Assembly: GCA_034620365.1 (NCBI GenBank) | Contig: JAQGEQ010000162.1 | Coordinates: 310,001-374,000, forward strand | Length of the DNA stretch: 64,000 nt | Direction: 5' to 3' | Origin: Pegea sp. RAD2-039 | Taxonomy: Eukaryota > Chordata > Thaliacea > Salpida > Salpidae | In this document: piece after piece, positions 10,905 to 22,819 of the stretch | Position numbering within the stretch: the first letter of the stretch is position 1 | Layout of the letters: every line of letters starts with the position of its first letter | The notes under the pieces: generated by a model | Database searches by the model: none | Seen by the model: the letters and a program-made list of their open reading frames with translations, nothing else | What the model was told of the DNA's origin: nothing | Made by a program: the position numbers and the translations under genes

Positions 10905-12085
10905 AACTAAAATACAAGAAGAACAATGTAAGATATGTTACAAAACATAAACTAAGCGAAATTAAGAATTATTCAAAATTAGTAATACTTGAATGAAAGT
11001 GCTTTAAGTAATAAATATTGAATAAAAGATTATACAATTGAATGATTTATAAGTTACTAAAAAAGTGTTTGTAGCAATAAAGTTAAACTTTTTTCAATAA
11101 AGCTAATAGCCAATGTCAATTGATGTTATTAACACTTTACCTACAAAGTCCAATACAAAGTTTGATCAAATGAAAATAATAATTAAAATAATTCATCTGA
11201 TCCTAAAAGCATTCACACCAAGAAATTATAAGATAAAAGTTTGGTAACAATAGTTTGAAACTTTCTTCAAGTGATACAGATCAATTTAATAACTATAGTT
11301 TGAAAAGAGTGTAAAATGACTACCTAAAGGCTAATGATACAATAATTTTATGTCTTGGAATTATAGTATTTTCTTAGATTGCATAACAGCAGTTTACATT
11401 AGAGAAGGTTTGCACAGTTTTAAATTTTACTAAATAATAGCTAGTTTATATAGTTGTATGGCTATTAATCTACTTTATATAAAATTGAAAGCTTGCAGAC
11501 AGGGATAAAACATTTTTATTTTCAAGCCGTCTACTTAAAAACTTAGTTTAATTTATAACTTAAAGCAAAAACTTACTTTAAGCATATTTACATCTTTTTA
11601 ATTAAACTTTTAAATGTTTTCATCCTAAAAATTAATAAGAAATATTTTTTTCTATTACATTTAATAGACTTTTACAAGAAGTTTAGTTCGATTTTTAGCA
11701 GCCAAAGATTTTTCCTGTAAATAACCAAAAGTTAAAAGTTTTTAGTTCAAATAAACTATTAAAGTTTATACTCTTTATTGCTATAAAGTTGGTAAAAACT
11801 TTATATTCAAATATTATAAACTTGTTAGTTAATTAACATCGAAGACATAACTTAATCATATAATTTGTAAATAGTTTGTCACCAAAGTTGATTTGTCAAT
11901 GTTTCCAGAATTGTGGTTACCTAATAATTCTCAAAAGAAAAAAATTGGATATAGAAGAAACTAACTACTTTCAAAAGTTTAACTTGCTGAGATGAAAGGA
12001 GTTATTTTAGGTGAGATTGAGTTTTGATGAAACCGTTTCCCTGATGATAATGACTCAACTAATCAGTCGATCAAGCTGGATTTCA
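10905..12085. repeat. Block C, copy 1
   Basis: From ACAAGAAGAACAATGTAAG to GAGTTTTGATGAAACCG and beyond. Other copies: 22820-24050, 41690-42895, truncated 52080-52855 and 58725-59490. It contains GCAGACAGGGATA with a facing AAGCCGTCT. I found no frame kept between copies. Confidence 0.75.
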
Positions 12086-12089
12086 AAAA

Positions 12090-13940
12090 CTATTGGAGGA
12101 TTCCACTATCAACCAATTTCATATTTTGGTTAAGTGGCTGGCCTGCCTTCTAAAATTTAAACACCTTAATATATTAATTAGATTAGGAAGTGATTTAGAG
12201 TCAATGGTTTTTCGACCAATTTGAAGAGAGAACCATGAGACAGTTGTTATGTTTAGATACGCTAACAGTTGTATGCTAGTTGATCATGTGATCAGCTAAT
12301 GTTGTGTTTATAATTGCAAGATTTTTATCAGTAGCATAGTAAGCTGATGAATTCTATAGCGCCTCTACTGGTTACTATTGTTTTGGTCGTTATGCTTCGT
12401 TGCTTACAAATGATTTCTGTGTCACGTGTTTAACAATTGTTTACAAAAACAGATTCATATTTTGTGCCTGAAATAACCAAGTGTTTTACAAGATTTTGTT
12501 GCAATCGAAGCAGCGTTTTCCGGTTGATGAAACATATGATGTTTATGACATCAGCAATTAAAAAAAAGCTTAGAGATGAGTTTTACATCAACAATGTAAT
12601 GGGACTAGAAGAAAAACAAATGGTATCTCTAGTGGAGAGTGCTAGAAGTTGTTGTAGAATGTTTTAGAAGTCTTCAGTTGTTGTAGAAATGTTTACTTCC
12701 AATGTTAATTCAGAAACTATTATAAGAAATTTTCTAATGTCTCATTTAGAGGTTTAGAAATTAAGAAACTAAATCACAAAACATAAAACCGTATCTGTTA
12801 CTGAAACAGAATACAGTTGTATAATTTTAAATGTTTATGAAAATGTAGTTTTATATAATCCTAAAAACTTTAGTCGAACATTTACTCAAAATAATTGTTT
12901 TGTTTGTTTTGATTACGAATAACAGAAACAATTTAAAGGCCTTTACGGCAGTTTAAGTTTAAAAGAACTTGATCTATGAATAAGAAAGAAAGCAATTTAT
13001 TTTGTAGTAAGCAAATCAGTTAGCAATTGCAGAAGCTTTTGATTATAGAAAAAAATTGGAAATTTTGAATTTTTATACTTACTTATAGTTAACTTCAGCA
13101 AAGCAACTGACAAAAAGATAGCTTACAACAAAGAGTGGTGCTCCGGTTGTCATTTTAGGGAAATAAACTCTTAAAACTCTCATAGGTCTTATCAAAAATA
13201 GTTCATTAAAAATCTCAAAAAAAGATAAAATACCCTCACTATCTGAGTCTAATATACCAATCTTACAAGCAATTTGATTATTTTAACAAGTAGCACCGAC
13301 TTGAAGATTTTGCATAATAATAACAACAAGTATCTATCCACCGACTTGGAATCTAAAGTAAGACTCTCTCGTATGGCTTACAAGCAACAAATACAAGAAT
13401 ATATTTAAAGTTAGTTGATAAAAGCTTTGAAAACTTATCAAAGATGATCTTACAAATATTTGAAAGACTAAAGATAATTATTTCAAAAGCTTCATCTCAC
13501 CAACAAGACTTTATGAAATGACTTCACGAGAAACGCTGACAAAATAATTGAAAAACACAAAATTCATCATATTATGATTTTATTAAACTTTTACGTCAAT
13601 ATAGAAGAAGTGAAACAGAAAATCGAGTTGAGAATAAAGTTGTCTTATAATTCAAATAAAAACTTCCCAATTAGTCTTTGCTTTCTCGTTTTTGTTATCA
13701 AAGCCATCTTTGTAGATTTACAAAACATTGTTGCACCTAAAAATTAGTAGATGACACCAACATACTTTTGATTCTACAAATCTTGTTTTATAAAAGATAC
13801 ACAAAAGTTGTAAAAAAATATTTTTGATAAACAATAGTCTGTAAAACCTTAGACTACTTATACATCATTGCTTATTGAATAATTACATTAATAAAAATTT
13901 GTCTTGTTCTTACTTATTTAATACAAAGAAAATTTCATAA
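12090..13940 (-). repeat. R1 module, copy 2
   Basis: Full-length R1 including the distal part TTGCACCTAAAAATTAGTAG. It carries the longest plus-strand frame of the family (12437-12667, 76 codons, contains LRDEFYINNVMGLEE) and the minus-strand EF-hand-like exon at 13127-13261. The minus-strand ADVINI frame near 12580-12515 is also open. Confidence 0.8.
13127..13261 (-). CDS. EF-hand-like exon, R1 copy 2
   Basis: 135 nt, no stop on the minus strand. The loop is DSDSEGILSFFE, a conservative change at position 2. The plus-strand alternative has a TAA. Flanked by AG and GTAAG as in copy 1. Confidence 0.45.
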
Positions 13941-13969
13941 ATAAAATATTATGAATAAAACAAAAAGTT

Positions 13970-14330
13970 AAAAAAGGAAAGTTCGACAAGTTCAGATATC
14001 TTCATCAACTCCAGTATTGTGGAAAAAGTAGCTTCAAAATCTCTCAGAAATCCTCTGAAAAATATTCTCAGATGTAGAAAACGATTTTATTGATTTTGAA
14101 AATCAAATCTTCATCTGATTAATGATGATGTTAACAACTAAGACTAATAATCTTAAATTTAGAACTCACTGGTGAAACACTATATGAGTCATCCAAAGAT
14201 AAATTTACTTCAAGAGCTTTTTATCAATGCGTTTTATTCTAAAACTTTCATCTGTAAACAAAATATTAATGATTAATATAATTAATATAATATTAAATAA
14301 TTCTTGCATTAGAAAATTATTCTATCAAAA
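13970..14330 (-). pseudogene. Partial FLRDFEA exon and linker
   Basis: 13985-14055 matches the middle of the FLRDFEA-type exon. The rest matches linker block 420-640. Truncated at both sides. Confidence 0.5.
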
Positions 14331-16375
14331 CAACAGCTAATAATCTGAATTTATCCTCGAATCAAAATAAAGTAATTAAACTTGAAGTAACAAAAGCATT
14401 GGGAGAAATTTTTTATTATTTATACCATTAAAATTGGGAACTTGTTTCACAGATTCTTTACCTTTATCAACTCCACTTTTGTCAAAGACAAACTCACCAT
14501 CTAAATCAATCAACAATTTTATTGATATTTGATCTAATATTGAATAAGAGATTGACAAAAAAAAATTACTTATCCTAAAATAAATAAAATTTATATTATA
14601 ATAATAATTACTAAATTTGTTTAAATTTTTTTACCCTTTTCTAAGAAAAGACAAAATTAGACTTTTGAACATTATGTGTTTAGTTTTTAGAAAATAAGTT
14701 TAAAAATCATCAAATCAAATTTAATTATTAACATTTGAAACGGGCATAATATATATTATATATTAAAATATAAAAATCCATTAATATTACATAAACAAAA
14801 GATATTTAATTAAAAAAATAGTTTTATGAAAAAAATTAGGATAAAATGTCTAAATAAAAAACTTTTTTAAATATAAAAATGGTTTAAAACTAAACAACAA
14901 ATAGATAGAAAGTTGATAACAAATCTTTCTAAAACTACAAGTCATGAGATTGTTGATTCAAAAATTCTATGTTCGACATTAAAAAGTTACTGCTAAAAAA
15001 CATTTACAAAATTTCATTTTTTTAAAACTATTTCATACAAAGCAGCAAATGACTGAAAAATCAATCTTTAATTAGTTTTAATTTATATATATTTGTCTGT
15101 TTAATGCAATCTAGTAACATAAGTTTTATATATAACTAAAACCGAAAGCTTAAATAACATAATTGTTACGTTTCTTATGACATAATCATTATTATGAAAT
15201 AATAAAGATTTGGGTTTTTGAATTATCTTACTTCTATGACCTGTAAAAAAACTGTTTCATAACATCAAAAGTAAAAACTTCATTATTTTGACAAAATCTG
15301 CGCTAAATAATCAAAATGTATTATCAAAACTAAATCAATATAAACTAAGACATGTAATCCTTGAGCACTTAAAATTATCAAGGGAGACCATCATAACTCA
15401 AATCACTATGTTGTTTAAATGGTATGCCTATTTTCCCAGTTATTTTTAATAAAGCATTTGTGATTCAATACCAAAGCTACAAACCGTTTATGTAAGAAGT
15501 TTGAACGTGTGTTTATGTTTTGACTATTCGTGAAATTGTAAAACATTTTTTTGAATAAATTTAAACAAAAATATAAAAAAACCTAAAGTTTTTTGCCTGG
15601 AACAAATTTATAAAATATATTAAATGGTTTAAAATTACTATTTGATCTTAAATTATATTTTAAGTTTGTATATAAATATTTTGTAGTTTGTATTTATATG
15701 TATACCAAATAGTTAAAGTTGTTTGTATTAAGTTTGACATATAAAGATAATAATAAGATAAAATAGACATTTTATCAATAATAACTGTGCTTCAAGTTTT
15801 CTTGAAGTTTCTTAAGTATTTATGTGAATGACGTAAAATTATTCTATATAAATACAACCCTTAGAAAAATTAATGGTTCTTGCCAAACACTCTGGTGGTA
15901 AAACAGTTAATCTTCAATCTTTATTAGAATATGTTAATTTCTGACTTAATTAACAGCTAGGTACAAATTTAAAATTTCTACCTCTCGACAAATAAACTTT
16001 CAACATTTAATTCAACGAATTTTTAATTAGACAAATAAAAATTTCTCATTATCAATTCGTTAAAGACTTGATCATCTTTATCTCTCACTTAAGTTATTTA
16101 CTGATAATTGGTTCATCTAGTTTATAAAAAATTCACAAATCTTTTAAGAGCAGAGAGATATGGATACTCCCTCCTAAGGTCTTCACTTTAAAAAAGCTCT
16201 TTTAAATCTTCAATCCGTTCTAAGATCATTTATCAGGAAGACTCCACTTAAAGAAAAGAATTGATTATTAGAAATAAATTTTTGATCAATTTTTTCATAA
16301 ATGCTAAAAACGTATTTTTATGGTGACTTTGGTAGTTGACCTTTCATACCAAGAATTAAAATGAATTTAAATTTT
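14330..16375. other. AT-rich low-complexity interval
   Basis: Contains a weak frame at 14558-14376 (minus) with no support. A diverged relative of linker 930-1400 (ATATAAAAATGGTTTAAAAC and what follows) lies at about 14870-15400. The remainder appears unique. No gene called. Confidence 0.45.
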
Positions 16376-17150
16376 TTTTTAGACGTCCATCTATTTTGTA
16401 GAAGTTAGATTTTTTCTTATGCTTTATTGTTCATTAACATTTATATTCAGATAACATCTGTAAAACATACTAACCGTTCTAATAATATTTGAAGCTGAAT
16501 TTTTTGTACGAGTCGTCTTTCTGAAGAAAAGAAAAATAAATTGGTCATTAATATTTTACTTATTTTATAAATCTCTTGTGGTACCCACAAACGCAAAACT
16601 TTATATGGTTAATAAATACAGTAAGGAGACTGTCTCCATCACAATTTACTTTCATTGATTTAAATCTTTGGAACCGTCGAAATGGCGGTGTACAAAAAAT
16701 AAAACTAGAAGCTCACTTAAAAGTAAATAAGTGTAAAGTTGATTGTCTTTTAAACGAGCTGGCTAAATATTCTACGTGTTTCTTCTGCTGTCTTACAATT
16801 ATAAAAGAACTTAATAAAAATTCCATAAAATTGTAGCTGTTTATGAAATATTTTTTCATATCATGAAATTATATACTCATTATATTATTCTTTTGCAATT
16901 TAACTTCTTTGAGGATGAGAAAATGAAGATGACTTCCTGATGAAGTCATTGTCAGTGTTTGCATCATTATTTTTAAAATCATGGTTACAAGTCACCGAAA
17001 AATTGTTTTGTTGACTTCAAACAATCAAAAGACAATGATGACGTCACAACCAATGTCAACGACGTCATCTTCTTATATTCGTTTACAAAAAGTTGTTCGC
17101 TCAATTTAAGCTAAAGTAAATTATATACATTTCATAATCAAGCTTTTTCT
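16376..17150. repeat. CRE/hairpin repeat, copy 2, with 5' extension
   Basis: The extension (AGACGTCCATCTATTTTGTA) is shared with 31916 and 47335. A small hairpin TTGTGG-TAC-CCACAA lies at 16576-16590. The ACCGTC/GGCGGT stem and two CRE sites (17039-17046, 17061-17067) follow. The 16576-16836 plus-strand frame is a by-product of the repeat. Confidence 0.8.
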
Positions 17151-17849
17151 AGCGCATACTTTTAACTTCTAAAATTAAGTTTTATTGATTTGTACTTATG
17201 AGCCAAAGATACAAATTAAACTGAATTGAAAGATAACTCAAGAATTCATTAATTGTAGTTTTATTATTACATTTAGATTTAGCAAAAACTCACAAAAGCT
17301 TAGACGAATTTCACAAGATATACACAGAAGATACTAAATGAAATTAATTAAATGAGCTTCTATTACTTTAGCTTTAATTACATAAAATTTTGTTCATAAA
17401 TTCCCTTCTTTCACTGATAACTATTACATAATTTCTAATATAGAGTAAACACTAAATTTAATTCAATTATATGTTTTATTTAAATAATTTTCTCATTCAT
17501 CTGATTATATCTAATTATACGATTGTATACAAAGAGATATCTATACAAAAATTCAGTTCAACATCAATTAATAAAATATTCAACATATACCAAACATAAA
17601 ACCTCATTTGCTATTCTAATGTACTCGAATTTTTTTGGTCAAGCATTAGTTAGTACATCTTGTCAAAAAAATGCGTTTGTCCCAACTTTTCTGTAAGGAC
17701 ACTTTCAGTAGTAGTGTATCAAGGTAGAATGTAAGACGTAAAATAAAAAATTAGTATATGCAAATGAATGGCTGAAAATAAAAATGACAAGATGAATGTT
17801 ATAATGATGGAACCATCGATTATGGCAGACAAATTTGTGAATAAATAAG
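17150..17849. repeat. 3'-flank block B, copy 2
   Basis: Nearly identical to 4350-5055, with the octamer ATGCAAAT at 17758-17765. It joins the LQPDVRLLQ piece. Confidence 0.75.
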
Positions 17850-18003
17850 CTATTGCAACAAACGCACATCTGGCTGCAATGTGATTGAGATTTGATTAGC
17901 GTGGAACTATTATTTATCTAGCTGTTTTCTTGCTTCATCTACATAATCGATTTGTTTTGGTTCATGAAAGATGTTGATGAATGTCTTCAAACTTTATGTT
18001 CGT
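17850..18003 (-). pseudogene. C-terminal exon region (ARKQLDK and LQPDVRLLQ)
   Basis: Exon-like 18003-17910, preceded by TTAACTTGCAG. It reads SLKTFINIFHEPKQTD, then a short gap to ARKQLDK and TAA. After two stops an open piece ISITLQPDVRLLQ ends at 17850. The same order is seen at 24609-24761, 36088-36240, 48027-48190 and 61832-61990. The 5' codons contain TGA here, so this copy is probably dead unless the true acceptor lies inside. Confidence 0.5.
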
Positions 18004-18309
18004 CTGCAAGTTAAAAAAACTGTTTGTTAAACTGTTTGTAAACAAATTTTTGTTTTTGTATTCAAAATTTGATACGTGTTTATAATTATTTTGATGTTTT
18101 GTAAAAAAATAAAAATATTTTCTTTAATCTAAAGATAAAAATTCAGATTATTTAAAAATTATAAAACAATTTCTGGATTTTGTGTTTTTAAAACTGAAAT
18201 AAGTGAAATCAGGAAAAATTTTATTGGTCACTTAAAGCTGTTTTCTCATTTGGTAAAATCTATAATAGAAAACAAAAAAACGTTTGATGAAAAAACGTTT
18301 ATTATTGGA

Positions 18310-18540
18310 TCACAAATTTGTACAATTATTACAAAAATCATTTTATAAAAGTTTCTAGGAGACTTAAATCAAAAAGCTTTTATTTATTTCAAGTTGAATT
18401 ATTTATATTTACTTCTAACAAAAAAACTTTGCAACAACAAAGTAGCAACATGAAAGTAGTGACTTTGAAGTCAAAGTATTTAGCATCCAAATGCAATTCT
18501 TCGTTGATATTAGATGTTTGTTGGAGTCTTTCAAGATAAG
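18310..18540 (-). pseudogene. Array exon beginning SSYNLILKDS
   Basis: The minus strand after an AATGCAG-type acceptor (about 18555) reads SSYNLILKDSNKHLIST and then diverges. Copies: 36480-36612, 48600-48730, 30120-30180, 45530-45595. The HLISTN core resembles the RILLSTNLF core of the exon at 18773-18882, which suggests ancient exon duplication. Confidence 0.4.
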
Positions 18541-18594
18541 ATTATAAGAGGACTGCATCAAAACAACAAATATTTTAATGAAAATCATTGAAAC

Positions 18595-18703
18595 CTGAAT
18601 AAACTACAGCAACTAATAAACGTTTAGATTTTCTCCTGTTACATTCAGACATTCTCATCAGCTGACATTTGTCTAAATAGTCCACAGATCTTCATCATCT
18701 ACC
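18595..18703 (-). pseudogene. Array exon DKCQLMRMSEC, copy at 18.6 kb
   Basis: Acceptor TTTTCAG and donor TTCAG^GTTTC. The main frame reads DYLDKCQLMRMSEC, then NRRKSKRLLVAVVYS. The 5' end is shifted relative to the better-preserved copy at 30222-30330. Basic and probably helical; no family recognised. Confidence 0.5.
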
Positions 18704-18772
18704 TGAAAAGTAAGATCAAGTCTTAACCAACATATCGATTAATCTTTAATTTACAAATTATCTGATAATTAC

Positions 18773-18882
18773 CAGATTTTTTAGAAAGATCTCTTTGTTT
18801 AAAGCTTTATATTGTACCATAATCATTAAGTTTGCTTCAAATCTTAGAAAAAGATTCGTAGATAGCAGAATTCTGCTGAAAT
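18773..18882 (-). CDS. Array exon RILLSTNLFLRFEAN, copy 1
   Basis: 110 nt between TATATAG and GTAATTATC. The frame is fully open: FSRILLSTNLFLRFEAN, LMIMVQYKALNKEIFLKN. Copies at 36833-36942 and about 48945-49055 differ by substitutions that keep the frame (for example DSSRILIS, KDFTKE). I do not recognise the family. The frame is open in all three. Confidence 0.45.
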
Positions 18883-18937
18883 CTATATATACAGAGAAAA
18901 CCAACAAATAATGTAAATGATTTAAATTCGAAATAAC

Positions 18938-19030
18938 CTGAACAAACAACAGCAACTGAAATCTGATTTTATTATTTTGTATTTAGACATTCTCATCAGC
19001 CGAGATTTGTCAATCGATCAGATCATCCAC
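18938..19030 (-). pseudogene. Array exon DKSRLMRMSKYK, copy 1
   Basis: Ends TTGTTCAG before GTTATT. Relative to the copies at 36998-37093 and 49119-49215 (read DLNLIDKSRLMRMSKYKMIK) it has small indels. It shares LMRMS with the next exon downstream. Confidence 0.45.
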
Positions 19031-19215
19031 CATTAATTACAAAAGTTTTATATTTTACCAACAAATCCACTAATTTTAAATTTACAAGTTTTGTTTTAAG
19101 ATAATCAGTTGTGAAACTCAAAATTTTTATCAAAGTTTAAACTTGTAGCTGATGATATAAATAGTTAAAAATGAGATTCAGTTTTTGCTAAAAATTGTTT
19201 ATTATTTGAAACTGA

Positions 19216-19345
19216 CCAGCAAAGTTCGAACATTAGGAGAAACATTTGTTTTCTTCGATTCTCTATCCAATATCTCATCAAAGTAAGAGTAAGTAGTTGT
19301 ACTCTCATGTGACCTACAAAACTAAAAATGTAGGATTCTGTGAAG
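19216..19345 (-). CDS. Array exon ESYIFSFVGHMRVQLL
   Basis: Exon after TTCTTCACAG, before GTCAGTTTC. Reads ESYIFSFVGHMRVQLLTL, then MRYWIENRRKQMFLLM, then FELCW. A second open copy is at 37285-37410. Other copies are at 39925-40060, 49400-49525 and 56380-56515, and diverged ones at 25590-25755 (ESTILKLVDKMKVELRR) and in the terminal direct repeats. Helical and hydrophobic; function unknown. Confidence 0.45.
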
Positions 19346-19396
19346 AAAATCAATCATTAATGTAAATCACAAGATAGCGCTATAGTAACAATTTAC

Positions 19397-19530
19397 CTGA
19401 CATTTAAAAAATGTCCTTTTAAACCATCAAAAGTTAAAACATTTTCAACAAGTTCAGATATCTTCATCAACTCTAGTAGTGTGGAAGAAGTAGCTTCAAA
19501 ATCTCTCAGAAATTTGATTGATTCTAAATC
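19397..19530 (-). CDS. Array exon FLRDFEATSSTLLELMKISE
   Basis: Open from the FLRDFEA start to GTCAG^GTAAAT. The sequence continues LVENVLTFDGLKGHFLNV. Copies: 154-281, 35100-35185, 37570-37665, 49590-49680, 56571-56705. A diverged copy at 25985-26115 reads LLTDLKATSATILELIEISA. Substitutions between copies are largely conservative, which argues for past selection as protein. No family recognised. Confidence 0.5.
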
Positions 19531-19639
19531 TAATGGAAAATAAAAGATAAAATAAGTTGATCATCTCCAAAAGATTAGTTATCAGTTATAGCTTTACAGT
19601 TATACCATCATGAAAAATATTTTCTGCTTAAGAAACAAC

Positions 19640-20575
19640 TCAAAGAAGTTATTTAAATTTGACAAAATGGTGAGGAGGAATAGTGAGATATTTTCTTAGT
19701 TTCTTCATCTTATAATAAAATATTAAATCTAAAAACAAATTTTAATGGCAGTGGAAGATTATGAAGAATCTATTATTTATTATTTTCTTAAAGAAAAAAC
19801 GGTTTGTTGGATATCTGTAATTGATATTTATCAGATATTAATTTTCTTCGAATATTATATCTGTATTTGAAGAAACAACTGATTGTTGGATGTCGGTATT
19901 TGATTGAGAAAAATATTAATTTTCATCAAGGATTTAAATCAGTCAACTTTAAATGGCAATTTAAATTTAAATTAGACGAAAATTAATATTTCTATTTGAT
20001 AATATCTAAGTTGTTGGATCAACTCTTCTCTAGGTAGTTTTTAGTTAATTGTTTTTTGAACATGTTGATGCTTCAGTATTCTGGACTATATTGGAAAACC
20101 TACCTTTCTTCACAAGTATAAAGTTCCAATGGATAAAACATCACTGTGAATCTTCATCATGTGATTTCTCAAATTATATTCAAAACTTTTGATTCAAATA
20201 TTATTTGTTTTTTTAAATCTAAGATTAGTTTGAGCTTTTTGTTTTTACAAGTTATTCGTAAATAATTTTGGCAAACTATCAAATTGATGTTGCGCAATGA
20301 ATGCACCTACTTGTTTATTGATTTATTTGATGTATTCTTACATCATTAGTCGAAAAAGTTCTTTTCAAACTTCTCTATCTCCCATCTTGAAACGATTTGT
20401 AGATTTGACAATTTTTGATTTCATCTCAGAAGTTGTGTTTTGTAACTCACAATTGTTCATTGAGAATGCATAAAAGAAAGATCAAAATTTTGGTTTGAAT
20501 GACTTTGATATAAATTATTTTCATTAATTATTTGTTATTCTTTTAACTAGATGATTATAGTTTCTTTTTAAACTT

Positions 20576-20632
<57 letters not shown>

Positions 20633-20870
20633 TAATTTCCAAACACATTCAACATGATTGTATTGCTCCTATTATTGATTCTTTAGGTTAACTGTTTAAT
20701 GCAGTCTATTTGCTCAAAAAGTTTGCTTCTCTAAATACATCTTTGAATTCCTTGTTTTACATTTCCTTGTTCACTATAAAATTCTCTATTTAATTTCTAA
20801 CACTGATTTTGTCAAAAAGCATAAATTAAATTTTTGTCATATTCGGATAAATATGGAAAACTTGTTACAT
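19640..20870 (-). pseudogene. Array segment with possible finger half and SEMKS frame
   Basis: Shared with 56880-57945. Minus-strand 20195-20111 reads FEYNLRNHMMKIHSD, which resembles the second half of a C2H2 finger (F, L, H, H spacing), but no CxxC half was found. Minus-strand 20480-20340 reads NCELQNTTSEMKS. The plus-strand frame at 57428-57616 is the mirror of this region. A CAT microsatellite lies inside. Confidence 0.35.
20578..20632. repeat. CAT trinucleotide microsatellite
   Basis: About 18 perfect CAT units. The paralogous position at 57722-57732 has only three. Confidence 0.95.
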
Positions 20871-21037
20871 TTTTTAAACTAACAGAAATGGACCCTGAAA
20901 ATATTTATTTATCTTTTCAAAATGGAAAATTACTTTTTGGATTGTTTTTTTGCATTTTTTCAAAAGTCTGAAATTACAAAGGTAGCAAATATATGCAAAA
21001 ATTAATAGATAATTTTTAAATAAATTATTTAAAAATT

Positions 21038-21320
21038 GAAAACGAAATGGATCCAATCTTATTGGTAATGCTGTGACACTTGTTTAGATGTACTGATGGG
21101 GATATAGAATATAAGAGACCCCTGTCGAAGGATCACAATGCAGAGAACTAACTGAGGATATTTGAGGATCTAGCAAGCTAGATAGAACTATAGAGAATTA
21201 TAATAAAGCTGCAAGAATACTCGACCACCATACAGTGCACACAGCTTCTAACCTCATACCGTCCACCATCTCAAGCCTCCTAGCAACTGGATTACAAGCG
21301 CACGCCACAACGCCCGGCGA
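21038..21320 (-). ncRNA. 7SL RNA-derived element, copy 1
   Basis: Read on the minus strand, it begins GCCGGGCGTTGTGGCGTGCG, then CTTGTAATCCAG and AGGAGGCTTGAG. These match the 5' Alu-domain head of SRP 7SL RNA. It ends with CACAGC and GGATCCATTTCG, comparable to the 7SL 3' end, and then a T run. The middle (about 150 nt) has no SRP S-domain signature that I can find. A 7SL gene proper would be about 300 nt. Inference: a SINE or 7SL-derived RNA gene. The Pol III A box is expected in the head, but the B box is unclear. Confidence 0.75.
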
Positions 21321-22390
21321 AGGAAGTTTATAAAATTAAAATTTAAACTTTGTTTTTGATGATTATTTTTCTGCTTAAACATTATTTGCCCAATTTTTTA
21401 GCCTATCTTTTATGAAAACAATTTTAAAAACAAATTTTATTCATACTTGTTTATTATTAAAAATATTTAACTAAACTTTGTATTTTAAGTTAATTGAAGT
21501 CAAGCAACTATTATTAAGTTTGTAAAGTTTTTTTAACATTAAATGTTACCACTAAAATCTTAAGCCTTTTTATAAACATTTTAATATTACAGCATTTAAC
21601 ATACATTGGTAAATTAAATTCTAATTACTGAATTTGGTCAATAATTTTTATTTAAATTCTAATTATATTTATAATAAAGTTGATTTGCTCTGTTTTATCA
21701 AAGCTGATAATTTATATAATTCTTATTTATCAACTAATTTCACAATTTAGTTCATTTCACTGAGCAATCAGTAATCATTTAACAATTTTTTAACCCAAAA
21801 TTCCTTTAGTATTCCTTTTGTTTAACTTATTCACTATTACTTACTCAATACAGCAATTTTTACACATTTTATAAATAAGCTTGTTCTTTCTTTTACTAAA
21901 AATTTGATAATTAAGTTAATTTGATTTTTACTTATGAATATTATTTACAGTTTAAACTAAAATTAAATTTAACTATTTCTTTCATTAGATGCATTTTTTT
22001 ATGGAAATGTCACCTTAACTAGCTTCACTGAAAAATACTAAAGAGTACTTATTACAAAGTAAACTCTAATTTGATTCAACTATTTGTTTTATTTAGAATT
22101 TTCTCATTCATCTGATTCTACGATCGTATACAACGAAAAAATCTATACAAGAAAAATAATTTCAATATCAATTACTAAAAATCATTCAACGTAACAGTCT
22201 TGATAAAGTGAAGTTGTTTTGCCTACATTTTCAATATGCCTTTTGTGTTAAATTAAATGTAAGACTATTTTGTTGACTGAAAAGTTTACAAAAATAATTA
22301 TAGCAACTTGATTCTATTAATTAAAAAGTTTTATTATTAAACAATTAGTATTTGTAATATTGTAGAAATATAATTTCAGTAATTTTCTAC
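21321..22390. repeat. Array linker after 7SL element
   Basis: Collinear with 40365-41400 and 50571-51640, and its distal half with 57945-58281. Includes GATTCTACGATCGTATACAA. AT-rich, with no frame kept between copies. Confidence 0.7.
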
Positions 22391-22543
22391 CGTTTGCCTT
22401 TGATTGATCAGCCACTTTGTTAACCTTGCATTTAAGAGCTTTCTTAGAAGTTTCAGCAGCTGGAGATACATTAATATGAGGCTTCGTAGAGTTCTTAGTT
22501 GTTTCTTCACAATCTTGGAATTTTTCTCGACTTTGGCTGAAAC
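22391..22543 (-). CDS. Array hydrophilic 153-nt exon, copy 1
   Basis: Between AACAG and GTAGAA. The frame is open: FSQSREKFQDCEETTKN, STKPHINVSPAAETSKKALK, CKVNKVADQSKANG. Copies at 51641-51793 and 58282-58434 have exactly the same length and frame with mostly conservative changes (SQGREDF, KPPIEVSPAAE). It looks like a disordered linker. It lies just downstream of the Met exon on the minus strand. Confidence 0.6.
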
Positions 22544-22583
22544 CTGTTCAAATAAATTTCGATATATTTTAATTTGCTAAATA

Positions 22584-22706
22584 TCAATTTCCTTTTTTGT
22601 TACGTTTTTTAAAAAGTAAAAAGCAGTTTGAGCCCAACACCATCTCTTCCTGGCTAATAACCTTCTTGGCTAACAACCTTTCTTCCTGCTTTACAGCATC
22701 TTCCAT
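22584..22706 (-). CDS. Array Met-starting exon, copy 1
   Basis: Opens with ATG and reads MEDAVKQEERLLAKKVISQE, then EMVLGSNCFLLFKKR, closing at TGA. The other copies (41439-41561, 51827-51956, 58475-58597) read MGDVVKQEERLLAKKVISQE. It may be the N-terminus of the array gene, upstream of the FSQSRE exon. The donor is unclear, so the 3' edge is not fixed. Confidence 0.5.
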   Translation of the reverse strand: MEDAVKQEERLLAKKVISQEEMVLGSNCFLLFKKRNKKGN

Positions 22707-22819
22707 TATGACTCAAAAGACACTTTTCAATCTCTCTTTAAATACAAGCAAAGTTTTATTCTAAGCTTATACTTAACAACCTCTAAACATTTTTTCGTAC
22801 AAACTATATTTTAAAACTA

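Noticed and set aside
20111-20195. C2H2 zinc finger (FEYNLRNHMMKIHSD)
   Set aside because: Only the helix half with two histidines is visible. No CxxC lies upstream in either copy.
21038-21320. Functional SRP 7SL RNA gene
   Set aside because: No S-domain (helix 8) signature is visible, the core differs between copies, and the elements are repeated with the array.
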